Origin: Komarekiella atlantica HA4396-MV6
GTDB taxonomy: Bacteria; Cyanobacteriota; Cyanobacteriia; Cyanobacteriales; Nostocaceae
DNA length: 64,000 nt
NCBI GenBank assembly: GCA_019359395.1
Contig: JAHHHK010000002.1
Coordinates: 124,001-188,000, forward strand
Direction of reading: 5' to 3'
The position numbers were made by a program, and so were the translations under genes. The notes beneath the pieces are model-generated. The model had not been told where the DNA came from and made no database searches. It saw only the letters and a program-made list of their open reading frames with translations. Positions 1 to 7,792 of this stretch are shown here, piece by piece (positions within the stretch are counted from its first letter, which is position 1; the number at the start of each line of letters is the position of its first letter).

Positions 1-2166
1 TACATTGGCACCGAGCATCTGCTGTTGGGCCTAATCCGAGAAGGGGAAGGTGTAGCAGCCAGGGTGCTAGAAAACCTCGGTGTGGATCTATCTAAGGTAA
101 GAACCCAAGTAATCCGCATGTTGGGAGAAACTGCTGAAGTTTCACCAGGCGGTTCATCCGGTCGCACAAAAACCCCGACTTTGGATGAATTTGGCTCGAA
201 CCTCACCCAAATGGCAACAGATAATAAGCTCGATCCAGTGGTGGGACGTGCCAAAGAAATTGAGCGCGTAATTCAGATATTGGGTCGCCGGACGAAAAAT
301 AACCCAGTGCTAATTGGGGAACCAGGGGTTGGTAAAACCGCGATCGCTGAAGGTTTAGCATCACGTATTGCCAACAAAGATGTCCCTGACATCCTGGAAG
401 ATAAGCGTGTGGTGACGCTAGATATCGGCTTGCTTGTAGCAGGAACCAAGTATCGAGGTGAATTTGAAGAACGTCTGAAAAAAATCATGGATGAAATCCG
501 CTCTGCGGGTAATGTCATCCTCGTGATTGACGAAGTTCACACCTTAATTGGTGCAGGTGCGGCAGAAGGTGCTATTGATGCGGCGAATATCCTCAAGCCA
601 GCCTTGGCAAGAGGTGAGTTACAGTGCATCGGCGCGACAACGCTAGATGAATATCGCAAACACATTGAGCGAGATGCAGCTCTTGAGCGTCGTTTCCAGC
701 CAGTAATGGTCGGCGAACCCACTGTAGACGAAACAATTGAAATTTTGTATGGTCTGCGCGAGCGCTATGAGCAACACCACAAACTAAAAATCTCCGATGA
801 AGCATTGGTGGCGGCGGCTAAGTTGTCTGACCGTTACATCAGCGATCGCTACCTCCCGGATAAAGCAATCGACTTGATTGATGAAGCTGGTTCTAGGGTG
901 CGCTTGATTAACTCCCAACTGCCACCCGCAGCCAAAGAGTTAGACAAAGAACTGCGTCAGATCTTAAAAGAAAAAGACGATGCAGTCCGCTCTCAAGACT
1001 TTGACCGAGCTGGGGAACTGCGCGATCGCGAAATGGAAATCAAAGCCGAAATTCGCGCGATCGCTCAAAGCAAAACCAATGCAGCTGGCACAGAGAGCGA
1101 AGAACCCGTAGTTACAGAAGAAGACATTGCTCACATTGTCGCTTCTTGGACTGGGGTTCCGGTGAACAAACTCACCGAATCTGAATCTGAAAAGCTGCTG
1201 CACATGGAAGACACCCTGCATCAGCGTCTCATTGGTCAAGACGAAGCTGTGAGGGCAGTTTCACGGGCAATTCGTCGCGCTCGTGTCGGTTTAAAAAATC
1301 CCAACCGACCCATTGCTAGCTTTGTCTTCTCTGGGCCTACTGGTGTAGGTAAAACCGAGTTGGCGAAATCATTGGCGTCTTACTTCTTCGGTTCCGAAGA
1401 AGCAATGATCCGCTTAGATATGTCGGAATACATGGAGCGTCACACCGTCAGCAAGCTGATCGGTTCGCCTCCTGGTTATGTTGGTTATAACGAAGGCGGT
1501 CAGCTAACCGAAGCCGTGCGGCGACGTCCTTACACCGTGGTGCTGTTCGACGAAATCGAAAAAGCACACCCCGATGTATTTAACATGTTGCTGCAAATTT
1601 TGGAAGACGGTCGGTTAACCGATGCCAAGGGACGCACGGTGGACTTCAAGAACACCTTGCTGATTTTAACTTCCAATATTGGTTCTAAGGTAATTGAAAA
1701 AGGCGGCAGCGGTATCGGCTTTGAATTTGCCGAAGATGTCACCGAGTCAGCTTACAACCGGATTCGCTCTTTAGTGAACGAAGAACTCAAGCAATACTTC
1801 CGTCCAGAGTTCCTCAACCGACTCGATGAAATTATCGTCTTCCGTCAGTTGAGCAAGCCAGAGGTGACACAAATCGCCGAGATTATGCTCAAAGAAGTGT
1901 TTGGTCGCCTAACTGAAAAGGGTATCACCCTAGAAGTCAGCGATCGCTTCAAAGACCGCTTAATCGATGAAGGTTACAGCCCCAGCTACGGCGCAAGACC
2001 TTTACGTCGAGCGATTATGCGCTTGTTAGAAGATAGCCTAGCAGAAGAAATTCTGTCTGGTCGCATCAAGGATGGCGATACAGCGCTGGTTGATGTTGAT
2101 GACACTGGCAAGGTTCAGGTAAGTTCTCAACAGCGCCGGGAATTGTTACCCCAAGTGGTTGAATAA
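1..2166 (+). CDS. clpC: ClpC-type AAA+ protease chaperone, 5'-truncated by the window
   Basis: Hexameric Hsp100 unfoldase that feeds substrates to the ClpP/ClpR protease. The reading frame is open from base 1 ([17 protein letters not shown]), so the gene starts upstream of the window and roughly the first 100 residues are missing compared with a usual ClpC of about 820. Seen in order: the end of the Clp N-domain repeats, AAA1 with Walker [14 protein letters not shown] and Walker [10 protein letters not shown], a UVR motif ([14 protein letters not shown]) in the middle domain that separates ClpC from ClpB, AAA2 with Walker [14 protein letters not shown] and Walker [17 protein letters not shown], and the ClpB D2-small domain ending in a [15 protein letters not shown] motif. 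A strong hairpin terminator follows about 40 bases after the stop. Confidence 0.97.
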   Translation, partial: YIGTEHLLLGLIREGEGVAARVLENLGVDLSKVRTQVIRMLGETAEVSPGGSSGRTKTPTLDEFGSNLTQMATDNKLDPVVGRAKEIERVIQILGRRTKNNPVLIGEPGVGKTAIAEGLASRIANKDVPDILEDKRVVTLDIGLLVAGTKYRGEFEERLKKIMDEIRSAGNVILVIDEVHTLIGAGAAEGAIDAANILKPALARGELQCIGATTLDEYRKHIERDAALERRFQPVMVGEPTVDETIEILYGLRERYEQHHKLKISDEALVAAAKLSDRYISDRYLPDKAIDLIDEAGSRVRLINSQLPPAAKELDKELRQILKEKDDAVRSQDFDRAGELRDREMEIKAEIRAIAQSKTNAAGTESEEPVVTEEDIAHIVASWTGVPVNKLTESESEKLLHMEDTLHQRLIGQDEAVRAVSRAIRRARVGLKNPNRPIASFVFSGPTGVGKTELAKSLASYFFGSEEAMIRLDMSEYMERHTVSKLIGSPPGYVGYNEGGQLTEAVRRRPYTVVLFDEIEKAHPDVFNMLLQILEDGRLTDAKGRTVDFKNTLLILTSNIGSKVIEKGGSGIGFEFAEDVTESAYNRIRSLVNEELKQYFRPEFLNRLDEIIVFRQLSKPEVTQIAEIMLKEVFGRLTEKGITLEVSDRFKDRLIDEGYSPSYGARPLRRAIMRLLEDSLAEEILSGRIKDGDTALVDVDDTGKVQVSSQQRRELLPQVVE

Positions 2167-2206
2167 GATTTGAAATTTGGGATTTGAATCTCAAATAAAA
2201 AATTAG

Positions 2207-2242
2207 AAAACGGTAGAGTATTTATTGCTCTACCGTTTTTTT
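2207..2242 (+). terminator. Rho-independent terminator of clpC
   Basis: AAAACGGTAGAG (2207-2218) pairs perfectly with CTCTACCGTTTT (2228-2239), leaving a 9-base loop, and the right arm runs into a T tract. It lies directly after the clpC stop codon. Confidence 0.88.
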
Positions 2243-2313
2243 GTGTGGAAGTTTCTTAGTTGATTTTTACCTTTGAGATAGAATCAACATAACTCAGCAA
2301 TTACTGTTAATCT

Positions 2314-2532
2314 ATGGAAGTGTCAAAATCTACTACTCAGAAAGAAAATACAAAGCTAGAAACAAAAGATGTACCTGTAAAACTGCAAAATATCAACCGT
2401 CGTGAATTTATGAAGTTGCCATTAGCAGAACGGCGACGCATATTAGCACAACAAGCTGAGTTAATGTTAGTACATTACCAACAAGATAAAGAATGGCAGG
2501 AATTACAGACAGGAGACTTGATTGATTATTAG
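2314..2532 (+). CDS. Putative type II antitoxin partner of the following MazF-like toxin
   Basis: A 72-residue, charged protein with no membrane segment. Its 3' end overlaps the following toxin frame by 11 bases, the classic arrangement of a toxin-antitoxin operon. The C-terminal half (MKLPLAERRRILAQQAE, then a tail ending LQTGDLIDY) resembles short cyanobacterial antitoxins in which the acidic or aromatic tail occupies the toxin; this likeness is from memory. No clear ribbon-helix-helix or AbrB domain can be read by eye, so the DNA-binding type is unassigned. Its job as antitoxin is inferred mainly from position. Confidence 0.7.
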   Translation: MEVSKSTTQKENTKLETKDVPVKLQNINRREFMKLPLAERRRILAQQAELMLVHYQQDKEWQELQTGDLIDY

Positions 2533-2884
2533 TTCTCTTGTACCTCAACGGGGTAATATTTGGCTAGCTAATTTTGATCCAACAGTGGGAGCAGAAATCA
2601 AAAAAATCCTACCTGCTGTGGTGGTAAGCTCTGATGGTGTTGGTAAATTACCCATTAAATTAGTTGCACCAATCACAGACTGCAAAGAATATTACGCTGG
2701 TAATATCTGGCATATCAAAATTGAACCAGATACCAAAAATAGTTTAACAAAAGCTTCTGCTGTAGATGTTTTACAATTGCGCGGTATGGATGTGCAAAGA
2801 TTCATCCGTAAAATTGGAGAATGTTCAAGTGAAATTATGGAAGAAATAGCTACAGCTATTGCTGCGGTAGTTGAGTATGTTTGA
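2522..2884 (+). CDS. MazF/PemK-family toxin (probable mRNA endoribonuclease)
   Basis: A 120-residue protein with the typical PemK/MazF start: PQRGNIWLANFDPTVGAEI, followed by K-x-x-PAVVVSSD and later LVAPITD. In the family the RGD/RGN-type loop and the conserved Thr/Ser in the second motif line the RNA-cleaving site. The start is a TTG at 2522, preceded by AGGAG (2511-2515) at a proper spacing inside the end of the antitoxin gene, so translational coupling is likely. The C-terminal segment (DVQRFIRKIGECSSEIMEEIATAIAAVVEYV) fits the family's closing helix. Length is normal, with no sign of decay. Confidence 0.88.
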   Translation: MIISSLVPQRGNIWLANFDPTVGAEIKKILPAVVVSSDGVGKLPIKLVAPITDCKEYYAGNIWHIKIEPDTKNSLTKASAVDVLQLRGMDVQRFIRKIGECSSEIMEEIATAIAAVVEYV

Positions 2885-3272
2885 TAGACCGTTTTTGTTT
2901 TTATTTAACCATTCAATAGCCCATTTTTCACTACCAGAAAAACCTGACTGGCTATATCGCTTTATCAGTCGGTGAGTAGCTTTTTCAAGAGGAGGAGGCA
3001 AAACTAAGAATCAACTAGAACCTTGCTTTATAATTGCAGCAATGAAGATCAGAAGATTTAATAATCTATCCAAAAGCCCTAATCTTAAGCTTGTATCGCC
3101 TAAGCAAGTTATAGTTTATGCACACTAGTTTTGCTTAATTTTGGTAGATGCGATAAGTGTATGACTAATATTTATATGGGTTGATGCAAAACCCAACTTG
3201 CTTATAAGTATACCTTTAACGCCAAAATAATCAAGGTATTTGTCCCACTTTTTGAATTGGCTGAGAACATCT
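2885..3272. other. Gap between toxin and signal peptidase; possible gene remnant on the minus strand
   Basis: No complete gene is seen. On the minus strand between about 3010 and 2884 a frame reads LPPPLEKATHRLIKRYSQSG and on to KWAIEWLNKNK. It has protein-like composition but no convincing start, and its 3' end runs into the toxin gene. It may be a leftover of a decayed gene. The rest is AT-rich and must hold the promoter of the signal peptidase gene, which I could not place. Confidence 0.3.
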
Positions 3273-3842
3273 ATGACTCCTCACGAAAGTGATGCCAAAG
3301 CTACTGCGTCGTCTAAAGTATGGCGTGGTTGGCAAGAAAATCTGACTCTGGTGGCGATCGCCTTATGTTTGGCACTCCTGATTAGGACTTTTATCGCCGA
3401 ACCTCGCTATATACCTTCTGACTCAATGTTACCTACCTTACACACAGGCGATCGCCTAGTGGTAGAAAAAATCTCCTACCGTTTTCACCCTCCCATAACT
3501 GGCGATATTATTGTTTTTCAGCCACCCGCAGAACTACAACGTCGAGGATATCCCAAAGACCAAGCCTTCATCAAGCGGGTTATTGGTAAGCCTGGAGAAG
3601 TGATTAGTGTTGCTTCTGGCAAAGTTTATCTCAACGGTCAACCCTTATCAGAAGACTACATTGCTGAACCACCAAATCGGCCTTTCTTAGCCGTGAAAGT
3701 CCCTGAAGACGAATTTTTCGTCATGGGTGATAACCGCAATGATAGTAACGACTCTCGCTACTGGGGCTTTTTACCTAGTAAAAATATCATTGGTCGAGCA
3801 ACATTTCGCTTTTGGCCTCTTGACCGCATTGGGTTCATTTAA
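3273..3842 (+). CDS. lepB: Signal peptidase I
   Basis: Membrane serine protease that removes Sec/Tat signal peptides on the outer face of the membrane. An in-frame TTG at 3240 would add 11 residues; I prefer ATG 3273 (MTPHESDAK). One membrane segment (NLTLVAIALCLALLIRTFI) is followed by box B with the catalytic serine (YIPSDSMLPTL), box D with the general-base lysine (FIKRVIGKPGE) and box E (MGDNRNDSNDSRYWGFLP). About 190 residues is normal for cyanobacterial type I peptidases. It stands alone and ends in a hairpin. It could serve the PEP-CTERM protein downstream and other exported proteins in the region. Confidence 0.95.
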   Translation: MTPHESDAKATASSKVWRGWQENLTLVAIALCLALLIRTFIAEPRYIPSDSMLPTLHTGDRLVVEKISYRFHPPITGDIIVFQPPAELQRRGYPKDQAFIKRVIGKPGEVISVASGKVYLNGQPLSEDYIAEPPNRPFLAVKVPEDEFFVMGDNRNDSNDSRYWGFLPSKNIIGRATFRFWPLDRIGFI

Positions 3843-3849
3843 TTAGCTA

Positions 3850-3881
3850 TTGGTCAGTTGTAAAAACAAACAACTGACCAA
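3850..3881 (+). terminator. Hairpin after lepB
   Basis: TTGGTCAGTTGT (3850-3861) and ACAACTGACCAA (3870-3881) form a perfect 12-bp stem with an 8-base loop 8 bases after the lepB stop. There is no U tract, so it is terminator-like rather than textbook. Confidence 0.65.
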
Positions 3882-4416
3882 AGGAAAAGAGAAAGGAGTG
3901 AATTTAAACGGAATCCTCTTTGACTCAGAAGTACGCACAATATATTGCACCCTTACAATAATACGCCAGTTCGATACCATTCCCTAAGAACAAACAGACT
4001 TCTCTTTGCTCACGCAACTGGCTACTGTATTTCACGTATTTGAAAATTTCTGTAAGAAGTTAGGAGGCAGATTGTATAGTTTTCCTAACTACTACCATGC
4101 AACTTGAATGATAATTAGCTGTTAATAGTAGTCAATTTTTCTGTGTTTTTGTAAAAGTTGCAAGTAGGTAGGCATCAATAAATTAAATTTAATATTTGGC
4201 ATTTAGCCTAAAAATACTAATTACAAGCTACAAAACATCTTCTGTTTAATTATGCCCACTTACTGATTGATATATCCTTACTATTCAATGATTTGCAACT
4301 TTTTGTATCCCTTGCCTTTGTTATAAATTAGGTAATTACCTGTATTATAATGATTTTGCTTGTCCTTATTAACATCATACTAGGCTTACATATTATTTAT
4401 AAAATAAGAGAGTTCC
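3882..4416. promoter_or_regulatory. AT-rich upstream region of the PEP-CTERM gene with candidate -10 and palindrome
   Basis: No gene is seen. TATAAT at 4346-4351 is a candidate -10 hexamer; the perfect 12-base palindrome AGGTAATTACCT (4330-4341) lies immediately upstream, where a repressor or activator could act. No good -35 hexamer is at the right distance, so the promoter call is tentative. Confidence 0.35.
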
Positions 4417-5244
4417 ATGAATAAGTATCTGCAATCTGTCAAGCAATTTTTATTAGTTGTTACTCCATTGCTAACTAGCTCTGTGGTTGCAGCTTCACCC
4501 GCTCAGGCTGCTACTTTTGCATTATCTAAAGGAGAATTATTATTTACAAACTTTAGTCAAAGCCCTTTGAGTACTTTGACAATAACTGATACCAACACCA
4601 AATCCATTTTTCAAGGTGGAGATGTCGCAACTATTGCTGATGCCCAAGCAAGTTTTAAAGTTTCTCCACCAGAAGTGTTTAATTCATCTTTGAGTTTAGC
4701 TGAGGGGGTGAACACTGATTATTCAGGATTTGCAGAAAGTCAGGCTGGCCTGATCGGCAGCTTCTCTGTAGAAGCAGATAAATCTTTCTTTTTTGACTTT
4801 AAAGCTTTTTTAGCTTTACAAACATCTATCGATGCTCCACCAAAAGAAAATGCCAGAGCAATTGGGGATATGTCTTGGGTATTGTTCGACATTGATAATA
4901 ATAAAGTATTAGACTCTTTTAATATCTCAGGTAATTTATTGACAGAAGGTAATAATGATTTTTTAGAAATTAATAACAGCGATAATATTGTCATAAGTAA
5001 TCAAAAATCCGAGTCTAGCTTTGGAGGCAAGGAAGAATTTGCAACAGTTCTTGTTCAGGGTTATTTGCAACGTAGTTTTACAAAAACAACCAATATAGCC
5101 TTAGTAGAAGTCAAAAGAAATCAAGTTGTAGTTAAAGCACCTGAACCGTCAGATAACATAGTTTTACTTATTTCTAGTGGTGTAATTGGTATTGCATTAA
5201 AACGTAGGCGTAAAGTAAAGAATGCTTGTTCTTTAAAAGAATAG
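4417..5244 (+). CDS. Exported PEP-CTERM anchored protein of unknown function
   Basis: A 275-residue protein with an N-terminal signal peptide (KQFLLVVTPLLTSSVVAASPAQA, likely cleavage near residue 31). Its C-terminus has the tripartite PEP-CTERM sorting signal: PEP at about residue 242, a hydrophobic stretch (NIVLLISSGVIGIAL) and the basic cluster KRRRK. In the family this tail directs handling by an exosortase and is linked with extracellular polysaccharide. The body between is rich in Ser, Asn and beta-prone residues and matches no enzyme I recognise. After the basic cluster there is an unusually long tail (VKNACSLKE). It is a single gene behind its own upstream region; the function is not assigned. 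Confidence 0.8.
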   Translation: MNKYLQSVKQFLLVVTPLLTSSVVAASPAQAATFALSKGELLFTNFSQSPLSTLTITDTNTKSIFQGGDVATIADAQASFKVSPPEVFNSSLSLAEGVNTDYSGFAESQAGLIGSFSVEADKSFFFDFKAFLALQTSIDAPPKENARAIGDMSWVLFDIDNNKVLDSFNISGNLLTEGNNDFLEINNSDNIVISNQKSESSFGGKEEFATVLVQGYLQRSFTKTTNIALVEVKRNQVVVKAPEPSDNIVLLISSGVIGIALKRRRKVKNACSLKE

Positions 5245-5589
5245 AATGTGTGCGATCGCTATATACCAATCCTCAATAATTCGTGAGCAATAAGACCCCC
5301 GAATTTTCTTATTTTCTGCTGATTAGCAGAAGAACTAAACTGTATGTAACTGCTATAGCAATCTGATTTTATTCTTGAAAGTTCTTGCGTGGTGCACGAA
5401 GCGCAGCGCAAGCGCGATAGGGGAGAACAGTGAACAGGGAATAGGAAAGAGGCTCTTTAAATTGTACTGAGTTTTTTTCAAACATCAAATAAGAGTTCTA
5501 TAGACTTGTTGTTAGATGAAATATTGGCTAACTCAAATTTGATATTTTTAATTTCTTCATAATACGCCTCACGTTCCTATCGATATTAT
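5245..5589. other. Gap with short repeats
   Basis: No gene is seen. Around 5385-5445 there is a repeat-like stretch (GTGCACGAAGCGCAGCGCAAGC and then GGGGAGAACAGTGAACAGGGAATAGG-like sequence) of the kind scattered between cyanobacterial genes. It separates the plus-strand PEP-CTERM gene from the minus-strand peptide genes and should hold both 3' ends. Confidence 0.4.
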
Positions 5590-5907
5590 CTAATTATTAG
5601 AACTCGTGAAAGTAAGCGAAGTAGAAGTACTAAAACTAGAAAATCTAGCAATTTTGCTTCCAGTGATTGCACTAGCCCTGCCTCTTGCGTCAGCCATACT
5701 TACAGTAAAGTTACCGTAATATCTAACTCTTGTCAGGGTTTGAGCATCCGTGGTAGTAAACTGACCTTCGGCAAGTGCTACTCCATCAGCTACGGCATAT
5801 CCAAATCCAGTTCTTGTTATGGTGTCAGTACGAGCATAGACATTACCACCTACTACAGCACTGCTTTCAGTAACGTGTTTTAGATAACTTAAGTTTCTAA
5901 TCTTCAA
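5590..5907 (-). CDS. Candidate double-glycine leader peptide (bacteriocin-like precursor), 105 aa
   Basis: A small secreted-peptide candidate. The first 21 residues (MKIRNLSYLKHVTESSAVVGG) look like an export leader ending in GG at 20-21, exactly where the neighbouring 106-aa peptide also has GG. The start is TTG at 5907; the shared leader pattern M-I-x-x-L-x-x-L supports it although the ribosome site is weak. The predicted 84-residue core is rich in Thr, Ser, Ala and Gly, ends in a Ser/Thr/Phe-rich tail and has no cysteine. It sits downstream of the other precursor and next to a PPIase-HlyD-C39 ABC exporter on the same strand, the likely export route. Function as a bacteriocin or signal is an inference. 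Confidence 0.62.
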   Translation of the reverse strand: MKIRNLSYLKHVTESSAVVGGNVYARTDTITRTGFGYAVADGVALAEGQFTTTDAQTLTRVRYYGNFTVSMADARGRASAITGSKIARFSSFSTSTSLTFTSSNN

Positions 5908-6279
5908 ATTCTTTACCTGACACTAATTTTACGGTTTATTAGACACAGTTCTGTTTTTTAACTCCAAACAATAAGCCTAGTTACTAGTGCTTCAAAAACT
6001 AGGAAACCACTGGTAGCTCTTAGGTATTGAGCATTCAGCGGTTCCTTTACTAGTAGTCTTTTCATCAATCTTGATGGTTTGAAATATTTATTGGTAAGCG
6101 CTTCAGCGCTAAAGCGCTAATACTAATCAAAATTAATGAGATAGACCACTAAACTAGTTAGTTAATTCAAGTTCAAGCTTTACACTGCTGACCAAAATTC
6201 AATAGGAAAAAACATTAATAATCTTCAACAATTTCCTCTCAAATCTTGATATTGCAATAATTTCAAGAGCTTGAAGCTA
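5908..6279 (-). promoter_or_regulatory. Spacer between the two precursors with an imperfect hairpin
   Basis: No gene is seen. Read on the minus strand, an imperfect inverted repeat spans about 5996-6055 (AGGAAACCACTG against CAGCGGTTCCT, flanked by ACTAGT-type ends) and AGCGCT palindromes cluster at about 6098-6120. These could attenuate transcription between the two peptide genes or mark a small mobile repeat. Confidence 0.4.
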
Positions 6280-6600
6280 TTAAAATGCCCGGTTAATTAC
6301 AGCAGCAGAGGTACTACTAGAGAAGGAATCACCCAAGTAGCGGGTCGCTGCTACCGTATCAGCCTTTGTGAAAGAGTATGTGGGGATGTTAGTAAAGTTT
6401 TGTGCATCACCCTTAGCGCCAGCAGAGGCACTGTTATTTCGGGTAAAGGGATCTACGACAAAAGTTTGAAAGCGATTTAATGAATCGAAATTAATGGAAA
6501 TGAAATCAGCTTCTCTATAAGTGCGAGGCTGTATAGTACCACCTTGGATGTTAGCAGCTTCTTCAGCAACTTCTAAGATGTTCAGATCAGAAATAATCAT
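6280..6600 (-). CDS. Candidate double-glycine leader peptide (bacteriocin-like precursor), 106 aa
   Basis: The leader MIISDLNILEVAEEAANIQGG ends with GG at residues 20-21, matching in length and pattern the leader of the 105-aa peptide downstream. The ATG at 6600 has a good ribosome site (AGGAGA, about 7 bases upstream). The predicted 85-residue core (from TIQPRTYRE) is unrelated in sequence to its neighbour's core, has no cysteine, and is polar with aromatic residues. A conserved leader with a variable core is the hallmark of peptides recognised by one C39-peptidase exporter, and such an exporter lies about 3 kb upstream on the same strand. No modifying enzyme is adjacent. Alternative: a small secreted structural protein. 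Confidence 0.65.
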   Translation of the reverse strand: MIISDLNILEVAEEAANIQGGTIQPRTYREADFISINFDSLNRFQTFVVDPFTRNNSASAGAKGDAQNFTNIPTYSFTKADTVAATRYLGDSFSSSTSAAVINRAF

Positions 6601-6988
6601 TAGGTTTCTCCTGAAAGTTTTAAAAATCTTTGTTTGTAACCAATTTCTTTGTTATTAGTTACATCTTTAATATAGTCTATTTTTTGGAAAAATCAACATT
6701 TTTTTTAGCAATTTTGATAAATATAATTAATACGATTTTGCAAAATAATGCGTTTTATGTAATTACTAGAAATAGAAAATCTGCATAAAAACTTTAGGCA
6801 ATTGTTAGTTTTTTATTGCCTGACAAGGGTTCTGTAATGTGTTTTAAATTATTTAAATTTTTATTGATATTTCAGAGTGTAATTTCATGAGCTAAATATT
6901 TTAATTTTTCATATACATATCATGTCAAAAACATGCTTTAAGTGAAGTAGAGTGTGCAACAATTATTAGATACAAAGACTTTGGAAAT
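6601..6988 (-). promoter_or_regulatory. AT-rich gap upstream of the precursor genes
   Basis: No gene is seen. It separates the exporter operon (ends 6989) from the peptide genes (start 6600), so it should contain the precursor promoter and the end of the exporter transcript. It is very AT-rich; no confident -10/-35 pair or strong hairpin was picked out by eye. Confidence 0.35.
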
Positions 6989-7756
6989 TCAATTAGCTAT
7001 TTTTTGCAAATTTTCATCTGAGTCTAGTAGAGTATCTATTTCCATGAACTCAATTTGTTGCTTTAACCAAGCAGAAAATAATTCAGCAATGATTTTTTTG
7101 CGTAATTGGTCATTTAATTGGGGTTGAATAATTTCATCAACTCTAATCAGATGAACTCCTTTGATAGTCTGAATAGGTTTAAGAATCTCTGGAGCAGAAG
7201 CAGCAAATACAGCCGCCGCAATCTCCGGGCGAAAATCTTTACGGCGTCGGAGTCCTTGATATCCATAAGCACGACGTAGCTCTGGTTCTTGGATATATAA
7301 ATGAGCGATTTCTGGAAAGCTGATTTCACCTTCTTCCAATGCATAAAACAGTTCTAAAGCCAAGTCTTTATCATCAAAAATGACTTCATAAGTGACAGCC
7401 GCAATGTAATCTAGTTGGTGTTCATAAAAGAACTTTTCAACTTGCGTTGAAAATAGATAATTGGCTAACTTTCTCCAAATAACTTTGTTGTAGATTAATT
7501 CTTCAAACTCTTTGAAAGATAGATGATGTTTTTTCAACCAAATCCAGGTGTCTTTAGCTTTTACGAGCTTCTGGGCTAATCGCAGTTGGTCACATTCCTG
7601 CTGTAGTTCTTCTTCGTCAATTTGAATACCTGCATCTTGGACTGCTGCTGCAATAATTTTTTGAGTAGCGATCGCCTCCACGACACCAGTAAATTGGCAA
7701 GAGAGTTTGATAGTGTGAATGATATCGGAATCGGAAATTTTCAGAAGTTTGCCCAT
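6989..7756 (-). CDS. Parvulin/PpiC-like peptidyl-prolyl isomerase of the peptide export cassette
   Basis: A 255-residue SurA/PpiC-type protein without a signal peptide. The N-terminal helical half (residues 1-110, e.g. ATQKIIAAAVQDAGIQIDEE) resembles chaperone arms; the parvulin-like part lies at about 115-210 (VTYEVIFDDKDLALELFYAL, then FRPEIAAAVFAASAPEILKPI and VHLIRVDEI). It ends in a helix, IIAELFSAWLKQQIE, that is almost repeated in the C-terminal domain of the fused glycosyltransferase at 54422-56464. It is encoded 36 bases downstream of the HlyD gene, suggesting one operon. In cyanobacteria such PPIases commonly accompany HlyD/ABC exporters; the role as a substrate chaperone is inferred. 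Isomerase activity is not certain because parvulin active-site residues are weakly conserved. Confidence 0.78.
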   Translation of the reverse strand: MGKLLKISDSDIIHTIKLSCQFTGVVEAIATQKIIAAAVQDAGIQIDEEELQQECDQLRLAQKLVKAKDTWIWLKKHHLSFKEFEELIYNKVIWRKLANYLFSTQVEKFFYEHQLDYIAAVTYEVIFDDKDLALELFYALEEGEISFPEIAHLYIQEPELRRAYGYQGLRRRKDFRPEIAAAVFAASAPEILKPIQTIKGVHLIRVDEIIQPQLNDQLRKKIIAELFSAWLKQQIEFMEIDTLLDSDENLQKIAN

Positions 7757-7792
7757 AATGCAATCCCTCCCATAATTGTGTTATTTGCTCGA

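Noticed and set aside
6271-6480. Plus-strand 69-codon frame opposite the 106-aa peptide
   Set aside because: Antisense to a gene with good ribosome site and matching GG leader; Arg/Ser/Gly composition is that of a shadow frame.
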